Assembly: GCF_040054535.1 (NCBI RefSeq)
Contig: NC_090777.1
Span: 16,254,001-16,318,000 of the forward strand
DNA: 64,000 bases
Origin: Antennarius striatus
Taxonomy: Eukaryota > Chordata > Actinopteri > Lophiiformes > Antennariidae
Reading direction: 5' to 3'
The notes under the pieces were generated by a model that did not search any database, was not told the origin of the DNA, and was given only the letters and a program-made list of their open reading frames with translations. Below, in pieces: positions 1 through 17,069 of the stretch; position 1 is the first letter of the stretch; every line of letters starts with the position of its first letter. The position numbers were made by a program, and so were the translations under genes.

Positions 1-6212
<6,212 letters not shown>

Positions 6213-7450
6213 AAAAAATCCAACAAAGCAAAAACATCTTGACCCCATCTCTGACAGCCATGGGGCTGCTCAATGGACCTCAGCCCAAACAGATGAGACG
6301 GCTGGGGAACGCACCTGTAGAAGAGTGCAGGTCAAAGTTCAATAGGGCCCATCAAGAACTGCAGTGGGGTGGGGGTGATGAAAGGAAGGATAGTAAAGGT
6401 TTTAATATTTTTTAAATTATTTTGGAAGCACAAGAAATTGTCATAGCTGAATTAACTGTTTTGTTTGTGCAAGGTTATTTTGAGTAAATGTTTAACATAT
6501 TATAATTCTGAACAGACTTGGGCCTTTGGAAATTGCTACACATGCAAACCTTAGATAGTTTTAAAATGTTAGGGGTTTTTTTTCCAAGATGATGTTTGTG
6601 ACATTTCTGCGTCGTTAAAACGTTCTAATGGGGAGCGATAACATGGAGGTCAGAGGAAGGGAGACAGACGTTATTTGCTGCCGTAGAATAGTTGTACGGT
6701 TTGCACTGTCAGCCTGCTGAGTCTCTGAAACCCAAATGCCTTGTAAGTTAAATAACAAGTGAACTATAAATATGAAGTATGAAGACACACTGCAGCATGG
6801 ACATAAATTGGTTATTGAAGACTCCCAGCAAAGGCACCGTCCAACTGTCATCACCATCACACACTCGATGCAAGAGGAGCATCGCCACCATTTGTTTTCT
6901 GTACATCAGTCATCCAGCAGCTCATGTTTCTGAGCACTTTTGCTCCACTGTCAGCTGTTGATGCTCAATTAAAAGTTCTCAGAACTCCAGTTTGTGGTTT
7001 CTCTGTTTTTACAGAGATTTTCAATAGAGATTATTTCATGTAGCATCCAAAATGCTTGTCATCTGTGCATATTTGAGACATTTCCCCATTAAATGTAGTG
7101 CTGTACTTTCTCTTTACCACCAGGTGCAGGATGATATTTAAGTAAAGATAATATGCTAACGTGCCTGCATAAGACATGACATTGTCCAAAAAATACCTCT
7201 GACCATATAAACCATTCAAATTTATCAAAGACATTGTTTATGGTGAGTAATTAAATTATTAATGAAACATTAATTTAAATCAGTAGTCATTTTACTGTGT
7301 ATCACAATTTCAGTCTCTTTTACCTGGTGGAAAACTTTGTTGTTTTTTAGTCAGACATGTCAGATACACAACTAACAAAATTCAGAGGAAAAGTAAAAGG
7401 ACCGTCAGAAAAAATGATGCTAAAAAACAACACTAACTCTATAATGGAAT
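6213..7450. other. Convergent emc1/errfi1 intergenic and 3' UTR stretch
   Basis: No gene is seen here. It contains the presumed emc1 3' UTR (ATTAAA near 6967 is a candidate poly(A) signal) and faces the errfi1 3' end coming from the other strand. Confidence 0.5.
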
Positions 7451-7461
7451 GAATAAGTTAT

Positions 7462-8623
7462 TTTATTTTTAAATAGATTAAAATACCATTTTACAATGAT
7501 TTCTTGATGCATGAACTGCCTTTGCTTGAGCGAACAGAACCTTGATGAGCACTTCCAGATTGTTAGTACTGAACAGAGGCTGTAAACGGGTCTGCACCTC
7601 AGCAGTGTAAACGTAACATGATTTCAATGCAACAACACAAAAACGAAGCATTAGGACAAATCTAGAGTTCTATCTGTCAACTATATTTTTTAGTATATGT
7701 ACACATAATTTAACATCATCATTACCATTAAATTTGTGAACTGATCATTATTGAAAATAAAGCCTGCTCTTCTACTGTGTATAAAAACACTTCCGATGAC
7801 TCGTGTTTGTTTGTATCACAAGATCTGTTGATTATTTTAAGGGTGACAACAGGTTGTAGTCGTGCTTTGAATTCTGGTGATGGGGCTGCTCTTTCTGCTT
7901 TCTTTCAATAAGTTACACTTTGTGCACAACCATAAGAACTCAACGGCTGACATACAAATGGTAGCTACTTTCGAGATGGACTTAGCTCAGTTTAAATGAA
8001 ATTTAAAAGACTTCTGATAAATAAAAAAAATGATGATCACTTCCCAATGACCCTGAACACTAAGAATAGAAGCAGAAGTGTCGTGCTGTCGGCCAAACGG
8101 CTCATCGTTAAGTTTTTCATAGACATTAATGTGAAAATGATTAGATAAAATAATACGATCAAAAGTCTAGACCAAAGATTTCAAGCAGCATTGTCATTAA
8201 GAATAACTCACATGGGATGAACAGATTGGTACAAGCCCAGCTTATAAATACAGTAATTAGTTGCTTTCATGCATGAAATGTGGAACAAGCTCAGATTTAC
8301 TTCTGTGACTGTATGGCTGTCAGATTAAAAATCATTGAGTGGACATTTTCACATCTCAAAACAAATCAAAAAACTTACAGGATGTAAATAGTTCTCCATT
8401 ATTATCAAAACTGAAGGCTTGTGGTGTTTTCTAAAATACTGACAGGTAAAGTGTTCGGTTAGAAACCGACAAAATCCTCTGCTTGTGACTTGCTTGAAAT
8501 GCATTTGTCGTTAAAAATAACCACAGCATATCCCTAGGTGTGAATGTAGTTTGGCGCTGGTGGTTTTTTAAGATGTCAAAGTGTGGCAGTAATAAGGTTC
8601 TTTATTGTGACGTGAATGTAAGT
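7462..8623 (-). other. Probable errfi1 3' UTR
   Basis: This AT-rich sequence lies directly downstream of the errfi1 stop codon and has no coding signal on either strand. TTTATT at 7462-7467 (AATAAA on the minus strand) is a candidate poly(A) signal. The length is inferred, not shown. Confidence 0.45.
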
Positions 8624-11600
8624 CTATCTGTTTTGCCACGCGCGACTGTTTCCGGCCCGCGTCGGCTCGCTCAAGAGTCTGTCTCGTCGGTCCGAGCGCC
8701 CTGGTCGGCCCGGTGGAAGGAGGATGTAGTGTGTGTTGCTGGCCTGTCTGCCATCCTTCAAAATGGGAACGATACAGGGAGTAACCTGAGGGGCTGCCAT
8801 CGATCTTTCACTCTGCTGTCTCTGTAATGCCTTACTCACATATTTGGGGTTAGCAGCAAAACTCTGTGTAGCAGGCATCACGCCATTGATATAAATCGGA
8901 AGGCTTTTCGGGCTCGGGGTGCGTGGTGGACAGGGTGGGACTAAAGGGACCCTTGGGGGAACTTTGGGAGGCTTGTCCTCCTCAATCATGCTCACAGTCT
9001 TGAAGAGAGCAGCAGACTTTGGCGGGATGGGGACACGAGGGGGGACCACAGGCTTGTCAGTAGGGCAGGTTGGGCTGCTGGATGGAGGCTGGGCAGCAGG
9101 GCCTGTAGAGGAAAATGGATGAATGGAGGCTGGTTGTTGGTCTTTGCTACACAAAGTATCTGACAGGACATGCTGGTGGTCCTCTCTCTGGAGAGCCAGT
9201 GCCCACATGTTGGTTCCAACTGTTGGCCTATCATCTCTTCCTGGCCAAGAGAAAGCCATGGAGCCAATCCCCGCACCACCAGCTGGTAACAAGCTCTCCT
9301 GGAAGGCATAATTTACTTGGCCATAGTCTTTGTTCGCACCCCTGCAGAAGGATTTGGGGCAGCTTTTGGGCAAAAGACGGCGCCGGTCACTTGTGAAAAA
9401 CTCCACCTCGCTGTCGGCTGCCTCATCAGACATCAGCTCCTCAGGGTCGGGCAGAGGCGGCAGGGGTTTGGCCCCTCTCTGGTGGTGACCCCATAATGCT
9501 GTCTGTTTCTGTGAAGAAGGGACAACCTGGTCGCCCTCCTGGGCCCGCAGTACGCTGCTAGATGTTGGGTTGAAAGCATCAGAACAGAAAGGAGATAAGG
9601 AGATGGAGGTGTTGCCTGGGAGAGGAAGAATATAATCACGGATTAAAACAGTGTCCTAAAAGTTGTACCAAGCAACCAGATACTGTTGCTTTGTTATACA
9701 AGGTTTTGCTATCACTGTTGCTTCCTTCAGTACAGAAACAACTCTCAGAGGAAGAAACATGGAAAACAACTTGCACTGAGAAAAAAACACTTAACTCAAG
9801 AGCAGTGACAGTGTAGGAGGGGGGAAAAACTAGGGGGGGGGGCCCTGCCCACTCAAAACCACCTCCTGTTTCGCTGAAGGTATCGTACAGGAAACGAGTT
9901 AAAACATCTTGAAAACAAGCGTTTAACCTAACACCCTCTTTGTCAAACATCAGCCACAACACCCTGATTAACACAGGAATCACCATTATCTCTAAGGCAG
10001 GCTTATAATCTTAACAGAGCTTCCCATGTCCTTCTCAGTGGAAACATCCGACGTGCCCCAGACTGCAGGAACAGCTGGTGACCAGGGAGCAATAGACCCC
10101 CCCACATTCAACCGGTGCTCCTCTGCTACACAGCTTAGCGATGTGAACCTCACCTTAGCTATGTGGACTCGAGAACAGACATATCCTATACACCAGCACA
10201 ACTGCATAGATTATCTTAATAATTATAAGAATTTAAAAAATTAATGAGTGCTTATTAAACTCTTTTAAACAATTAAAAATGTCCTCTGTTGAACAATGTT
10301 GTACTGTAAATGTTTTGTTTACAGTACAATGTTGTACTGTAAATGTTTTGTTTACAGTACAATGTTGTACTGTAAATGTTTTGTTTACAGTACAATGTTG
10401 TACTGTAAATGTTTTGTTTACAGTACAATGTTGTACTGTAAATGTTTTGTTTACAGTACAATGTTGTACTGTAAGTGTTTTGTTTGGTGTCTTGAACACT
10501 CACCAAGATTTTAAATCTGACATCTGGGAACATAAGATAAATTATCTTATTTCAAAGTTGTTTAATAGCTACGTATACCTAAATTTACCATATTTTTAGA
10601 TTGGAACAACTAATTTTAAGATTAAAATAAGTAAAATTAGTTTGATGCACAGACAAATAATTCCATTGAAATCAAATCATTTTCTCAAGCTAAATTTTTA
10701 TTTCCTATACTGTATTTTAGATTTTCCCCCTGTGTACGGTCCCCTCAAGCTCCATGTTTAAATTTTAATTCTAATGACACCCAAACCAGAGTAAATCAGG
10801 TAATATTAACAATTCACCAAAAACATTCCAGCAATTATCTACAATTATAGATTTGTGTCTATCAAATATACCTTATTAGCCATTACAAGTGTTGTGTCTT
10901 TCTACTTAGGCTGAAATAATTTCATTGAATAAAAACTGTTTATTGATCAATATCCACACAAATGACAATGTAAAAAGACTCACAGTTAAACTGGGTGGTC
11001 ACTTGCTGCTGAGGCTCCATCAGGTTGTGTTCCATACCAGCATTCAGGCCGAAGCACGTTCTGCAAAGCAAAATATGTTGAGAAATCCCAACATTCTGTT
11101 CATGTGTGTAAATCATTCCTGCACATAACCTGACATAGGTGAGTCATTATACATGAAATAACATGCATGACATAAGCGTTCGCAGAACAATAAGCTCCCC
11201 TTTATGGTGTATACTTATATTTTGTCATCACATCGAAATGTTGCTTGATGTCATCTCTCAGCCATCCTCTTGCCTCATTGTCAGAATTCTCTGTCCAATT
11301 CTTTTAATGTAAATATGTCTTTTGTTTTTCCCTAATCATTTTTAATCTCAGCTAATCCAGTTTTAAATGTGTAAAAATTAAGGACATTCCAAGAAAAATA
11401 AAAAGCTGTACAGCTTGTAAAGGTTGATACATGATTTAACCGTACTCAATAAATTAGCATCATGAAGGAAAAAACAATGTGGATCCTGACAACACACACC
11501 ATTAACAATTAATTCTGTCAGATGGCAAAAAAAAAAAAATCATTATTTCACAGTATTCTTTCAGGATTCTGACATCAGGAGCTGAAATTGTTGATTTTCC

Positions 11601-11818
11601 TCTTTATACACTTTTATACATGTTTGTTTTGTGCCAATTATTTCATTTGAAGTGTCCAAGGACAACACTTGATATCGTAAGTTGAAGTTTAAAGTATATT
11701 TGTATGGTCATGTACTTAAAAACAATTACAATTACATCCTGTTTGTTCCTGTTGGAGTGTTGTTTGCAAACCTGTTAAGGTCCCGTCGTCCCCACATGTT
11801 GTTTTGATTCCTGGCCAT
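8624..11818 (-). CDS. errfi1: ERBB receptor feedback inhibitor 1 (MIG6), short form
   Basis: ERRFI1 is a cytoplasmic adaptor induced by growth factors that binds and inhibits the EGFR kinase domain. Coding exons (minus) are 11772-11818, 10984-11060 and 8624-9615; phases fit and give 371 residues against about 460 in mammals. The ATG at 11818 has a good Kozak context (AACATGG), and an in-frame TAA lies seven codons upstream. Visible are a PLPPLPDPEE stretch just before DSEVEFFTSD, proline motifs (VVPPRVPIPPK, then DKPPKVPPRVP near residue 255), and the EGFR-binding segment RTPSPKSLPIYINGVMP to NPKYVSKALQRQ (about 272-306). The second segment reads NTHYILLPPGRP (Tyr near 338), where mammals have two adjacent tyrosines. 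The N-terminal CRIB region is largely missing. A non-coding first exon and promoter lie at 16.2-16.44 kb. Identity is firm; which teleost paralogue it is cannot be decided here. Confidence 0.92.
10294..10486. repeat. 33-bp palindromic minisatellite (about 5.8 copies)
   Basis: The array is a nearly perfect tandem repeat of a 33-bp unit. Each unit has perfect 12-bp inverted arms, TTGTACTGTAAA and TTTACAGTACAA, around a TGTTTTG spacer. Because 33 is a multiple of three and the unit lacks stops in several frames, long spurious ORFs occur on both strands; these are not genes. It lies in the errfi1 intron between coding exons 2 and 3. Confidence 0.95.
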
Positions 11819-12684
11819 GTTGTGGCAGAAGCCGTGTTCTTAAAGAGCATGAAGATCCGTTCGGTACTGGTCCACACATCCAACACAGGTCGGCTCCATC
11901 AAACCCATCACCGCTTCAGTGGTACGAGCTGTTGGAGACAAACAGACTGCTCACAAAGAGTTTCACATCTTCTGACAGCAGATGTGTCAGAATTAGGCTC
12001 TAAGCAAAAAAAAAACAAAAAAACATGGAACAACTTTAACATTTGGCTTTTGCATTACATCACTCCACTCAGCTGTTCCAGTCACACCTTCATCAGTGTG
12101 AAACATTCATAAACAGGGAATATAAACAGTGGACATCTGGAGCACAACCCCATCCAGGTCAGCTCCCAGCATGATCCCATTCTTATAGGCAGGTCACAGG
12201 TCAGGACAGACGCTCCACAATAAATCCTTAGAGGATTGAAACACAAACACATTCGACACCTACAGATGAGCTGCTCTCGGAACTGTGAACTGTTCCCTGT
12301 TTCTATTTCTATAGAGATGAGCCTCTCAGAAAACACAGAGGCCCATTAAAATATTTCAGGAGGCTGTGGCAAATGCCATGAGCGTCTCTCAGCGATTCCA
12401 ACTTAAATCCATTGCTATCATGTGTAGGATTGCACAACTTCTGGGTCAGATGTGGGAGGACAGCAACACTCCTCACCCTCCTTCCTCCTGTGACTGTGAA
12501 GCTCGGCAATATCCGCCCTTCCAACAGGGGCTACTTGTCCAGCATTCCTGTGATGCTGACAGACACACCAGCACTGAACGCATTGAAGGGAGGCACCTAC
12601 ACACTTTGGAATTAGTGGGATTAGTTTTTAAATTAAAATATATTTCAGTTTAAGTCCTTAGTCATTCTGAAATACATTCATTGA

Positions 12685-12812
12685 AGGTGTGCCTTATAAT
12701 CAGATACGCCTTATAATCAGTGCGTCTTATATATGAAAATAGTTTTAAAATGGGCCATTCATCGAAGGTGCGCCTTATAGTCCAGTGCGCCTTATAGTGC
12801 AGAAAATACTGT
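12685..12812. repeat. MITE-like fragment with repeated GCGCCTTATA motifs
   Basis: Motifs of the form GCGCCTTATAGTCCAGTGCG are repeated, and the segment ends in GAAAATACTGTA. The same terminal motif bounds the element at 20467-20568. Only one end is intact here. The class is uncertain. Confidence 0.5.
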
Positions 12813-13010
12813 AAATCCCTTACGGGTCACGGGTCTGCTGGAGTCTATGTCAGCTGCCTACGGGCAAGAGGCAGGATACACCCCAGATGAGACACCAGCT
12901 CATCTAACAGCAGGTGTGAATCTACATGCTTACATAGAAGGCACACCACATCAGGTGATGTCATCATCAATATGGAATTTCAAGATTTACGATGATCATT
13001 TCTGCAGGTG

Positions 13011-13360
13011 GGGCGGCATGGTGGCGCAGTGGTTAGCGCTGCTGCCTCACAACACGGCGGACCCGGGTTCGAGTCCCGCTCTGTGCGGAGTTCGCATGCT
13101 CTCCCCATGTCTGCGTAGGTTCTCCGGCTTCCTCCCACCTCCAAAAGCATGCGCTTCAGGTTGATTGGCCGGTCCCAAATTGACCATAGGAGTGAGTGTG
13201 TGAGTGAATGATTTGTTTGTTTCTATGTGGCTCCGCGGTGCACTGGCGTCGTGCCCGGAGTGTCCCCCGCCTCACGCCCTGAGACTGCCAGGATAGGCAC
13301 TGGCTACCCCGCGACCTGCGTTAGCGGATTAAGCGGATTTGGAAAATGAATGAATGAATG
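13011..13360 (+). mobile_element. tRNA-derived SINE, full length with perfect TSD
   Basis: The head has a Pol III A-box-like part (TGGCGCAGTGGTTAGCGC) and a B box (GGTTCGAGTCC at 13066-13076). A tRNA-unrelated body follows, then a (GAAT)n tail. The 13-bp duplication ATTTCTGCAGGTG occurs at 12998-13010 and again at 13361-13373 without mismatch, so insertion is fairly recent. It is in the first intron of errfi1, on the opposite strand. Confidence 0.92.
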
Positions 13361-15324
13361 ATTTCTGCAGGTGATGCTGACATTTTAACCAATAAAATTA
13401 GCCATAATAATAAAACCCATAATATCAATATCACAGATGGAAATATGTAAAGATAAAAATTACATAAATGGCTCTTTGATTAATTTCTTTTTCTACTACA
13501 ATATGAAAACTGAGAGGAATGAACCACTACACAGAAAGAAGTTTAAAGCGTGTGTGCTCAACATCCATGCTCCGAGTGATCAAATACAATTTATCTGATG
13601 AAGTTTATTTAGCAGAATTTAATTAATACTGTATGTTCATTTCCTCAACTAGCTGGGGAAGATCAAGCAATGTCTTCATTTAGCTCATCTGAACAACAAC
13701 ACAACTCACTTTTAGAATATAATGACCTACATAAATTAGCAAACCCTTAACTGTAGGCATCAATAATTTAGCATTTATTCTGTTCAAACCTGAATTGTTT
13801 AGCTTGAAAGTTTAAAAAAAAACAACACATGGAATGCACTTCTAAGAGAGGATTTATTTCTTTAATGAAGTCAAATGAAGCTAACTTTGACAAAACCTAA
13901 TGGATGCCTCAGGCTTTGTGATCATATGATGAATCTATAACACCTCTAATCTCCTCCAGATAAAAGATGTCTGGAGGACTAAACCACAGGGATTTACCTG
14001 CTAACCACTGAGTAATCACCACTGAGTAGTAACCCAACCCACTCACTCCTACAATTGAAGGATGAGATTTTCTATCCCACTGTAATCATACCCTTCAAAT
14101 TCCTGCTTTGTTTCATGTCACTAGCAGTTCTAGAGTAAATGTGGGAAGCAAGCAATGCAAAGCATGCATAATGTATTAAAAAACACCACAAACAAAGCAA
14201 ATGACCCATTCTTCCATCTGAATATTTATGTCATCCCTAAAACAACCGGGTGTGCCGTCATTTCCGCTGGAGAGCCTCGGAGATGGAAGATGCTGAACAA
14301 TTATGAATTCTACCAGCAAGCACTCAGCGTTCATGAATGGAGGCACTCTCAGGCTTGAATGGGCCTTTGTGTCACTTTGGTGCGCAGCGAAGCCGGCCTG
14401 AAAATACAAGTGAACTCTCCCATGAGGTTAAGACTGAAGACACGCCATGGTGACAAGCAGACGTGGCCAAAGCATGAGCCAGTGCTGCAAATCCCCTCCA
14501 GGAGGATTTTGTCTACTGGCCCCCATGAATAGACAAGCCAGAGGCTAAAAAACAGTTTGTTTATCTCATGCAGGAGCCTTGATGGGTCGTCCTTGGCTGT
14601 TCCCACTTCACGTTTTCCAGGCAATAGGCCATTCACTAGACCATAACAAATGATTAATTACGACGCTGGCATGAAGTAAGTGCTTTCCATCACCTAATTA
14701 CAATTTGCTGTAAACTGTACTGGCCAAGTAGCACTCACAGCTTAACAAGACAGGGTGGCTAGACATCTAACTAAATGCCTTCCTCATAAATAATCCTACC
14801 ACAACATTACGAGGCTGTGACCCTAAAAGATGTAGTCATATTGGACTGAGACCACTTCTCAGCACCTGCATTTGCTGAAAATATATTTAACCCTTGAATT
14901 TAGATGAGTCACATATGAGGGGGCCAGGCATGATGAAGCTGACAAAACCTTCCACTGATAATGAGAATTGACTTCACACACACGATGACGACGCTTGAAG
15001 CATGTGGGTGCAAAAAGAAATCTGAATGAAAATTTGATTTTATTACAGGAAAAACAAACAAACGTTTCATTAATGGTTATTTTCTAAATCCAGCTCAGTA
15101 GTTTTTGAAAGATTTGTTCAATTTTACACCTAACTGAATCATTTTTGAATAATCCAGCTAACAGAACAATAAACCAACGTTTGAAAAAATGCTCCCACAT
15201 TATGGATTTCTTATAAATTTAGTGCTAAATAATTTGTGAGAACTAAAGCATTTCGGTCCACAGTTTTTAAATAAAAAGAACTGCAGCGCACATCTAACCA
15301 ATGTAAGTTAAAACTAGAACCAGG

Positions 15325-15770
15325 GCAGTTAGAGACTGCAACATCCTGCGACTTACCCTGACCTACTTTCAGGGTATGTCAGGGTACCCTGAAAGTAGTA
15401 CCTGACTAGTGCATATGGAGATGGCCAGTGTGAGTAAGACCATAGATCAAAGCTACTGCATAGATAGCTATGGTCTCACACTGGCCTTCTCCCTCGTCTT
15501 TCTATCTTATCCGGTTCCTGAGTCTACAAAAGTTGAAATTTGACCTTGACCTACCTTTCTCAAGGTCAAGGTCAACATCTCACTTCCATCCCCTTTGCCG
15601 CCCGAGTAATGGGCTTTTTGTTTCATCTTTCTATCTGCAAGGGCTGCAAAGATATTTTGTGGACTAACGAACGGACGGACGAACACATGAACACTGACAA
15701 CTACATTTCCGCTTTGAAGCGGGATATAATTATAATACAACCCCCTTCAAGGGATGTAATTATTTAATGC
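15325..15770. repeat. Dispersed repeat with inverted AGGTCA half-sites, copy 1
   Basis: It shares one end (GCAGTTAGAGACTGCAACAT), the middle (ACCTTGACCT followed by AGGTCAAGGTCA), a GCCGCCCGAGTAATG block and the other end (CACTGACAACTAC, GAAGCGG) with copies at 23.5, 40.6 and 51 kb. Inverted AGGTCA half-sites lie at 15541-15575. No protein coding is seen and the transposon class is not recognised. Confidence 0.75.
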
Positions 15771-16240
15771 TGCTACTTCTATTTAGTTCCACCACTTTCT
15801 GACTCAACTGCACTGGGTTTCTTTAGCGCCCACTAGCGGCTGACCGTGGAACTGCGTGTCCGTAACGGACTCACCCGTCCCGCCTTGACGGGACTTAGCT
15901 CGGCGGATGCCGGAGAACTGCCTCGCTGCTCACAGCTTAGTTGAAACCCCATATATGAGCTAAAGTCTCCCACAAACGGTGAAATTCCAGGGTTTCTAAT
16001 GTTTTAACAGAAAATGTAAAAGTTTTCCCCACCGTATCAACCTCCTCGTCGGGTTGGCTTCATGTATAAAGTGAGGTTTCCTGTGGGGAAGACTTCACTG
16101 TAGTCTGGATTGTAAGGTTTTAAATAAACAGACTTAGATCACAAATGACACTATCGTGACTAACCCTTTAAAGTTATTCCACTTTTAGCTTTAATTCAAA
16201 TCGCACATCTTCGTCAAGGCTGAACAGAAGGATGTCTTAC

Positions 16241-16410
16241 CGTGAAAACACGGACCTCTTGACCATCACGTGGAGCCGGGGCCGGTGGACCTCCTCCGCT
16301 CCGCGGTGTGAACGTGTCGCCCGCTTCGTGTCCCCGTCCCGGTCAAAAGTGAACCATGTGCAGCATCCCTCCACTGTCAACAAAACTGGGAGGTGAAGCT
16401 CATTTACTCC
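16241..16410 (-). other. errfi1: Predicted non-coding first exon of errfi1
   Basis: A GC-rich block on the minus strand ends in a strong donor (CACG|GTAAGA, boundary 16241) and begins about 25-30 bases downstream of a TATA box. Mammalian ERRFI1 likewise has a non-coding first exon. An open frame across it (267 bases) runs into the intron and is probably not translated. The transcription start is estimated only. Confidence 0.55.
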
Positions 16411-16600
16411 GTGACGCGGGCTTCCACATCTCCTTATAAAATCCTCCAGCGCCCAGAGCATGCTAATATAACTCCACCCAAGTTTGTCCACGAAGTTACT
16501 CATGCTACTATGGCGATGCCATATCCCGCCCTACTCTGTCTCTGATTGGTCTGTACCAGTATCCCTATTCTATTCTAACCAATAATCACTCACTATCACT
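16411..16600 (-). promoter_or_regulatory. Probable errfi1 promoter: TATA box, CCAAT, CRE half-site
   Basis: On the minus strand ATTTTATAA (16442-16434) is a TATA box. CGTCAC near 16411-16417 is a CRE half-site, and CCAAT appears about 110 bp further upstream (near 16550). This agrees with the immediate-early type of expression known for ERRFI1. The link to the gene is positional. Confidence 0.5.
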
Positions 16601-16728
16601 ATCACTCACCATTTCAACCAACCAGAGCAACGCGTGCTAGTTAATCAAGGCACTGTAGGCGGGTCATGCCTTCACCGTAGTAGGAAATTAAAAGTTTAGT
16701 CTTCAATTTGTTTTATGTACTGATTATA

Positions 16729-17062
16729 AGCCCCGCAGGGAAATTAGTAGTACAAATCAAATCATGCATATATATGTGTGTACAGGCCAGGAACACACAA
16801 ACACACACCTGGGGCCTGTACGCATGTGGAGGTAGAGTGGTGGGCAGCTCCTTTATTGGTGCGCCCCAAATGACCAACTTGTAAGGGGGATGGCGGCTTG
16901 CTCAAGGGCGCCTCGGCAGTGCTCCGGAGGGGAGCTGACACTTCCCACTGTCAGCTCACCTCTGGGTGTTCTTTTTGGGCGGGAGCGGGAATCAAACCGC
17001 TGACCTTTGAAACATTGGGACCCGCTGTAAAGCGCGCTCTACCACTGAGCCACTGCCGCCAC
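16729..17062 (-). mobile_element. Second-family tRNA-derived SINE, minus strand
   Basis: The tRNA-like head is at the right end (minus strand GGCGGCAGTGGCTCAGTGGT). A body resembling the plus-strand copy at 32247-32630 follows, and a short TATA/TG-rich tail lies near 16770. Related, more decayed copies are at 47194-47345 and 55876-56140. Confidence 0.82.
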
Positions 17063-17069
17063 ACCAAGT

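Noticed and set aside
10233..10599. Long overlapping open frames on both strands with 11-residue repeats
   Set aside because: They are a by-product of the 33-bp minisatellite, whose unit length is a multiple of three and lacks stops; there is no splice or domain support.
13021..13080. True tRNA gene
   Set aside because: The A and B boxes belong to the head of a SINE with a long unrelated body and target-site duplication; the cloverleaf is not intact.
16237..16503. 88-codon minus-strand open frame as an errfi1 coding exon
   Set aside because: It spans the TATA box and first-exon donor and is not in continuity with the errfi1 coding start at 11818; the exon is better read as 5' UTR.
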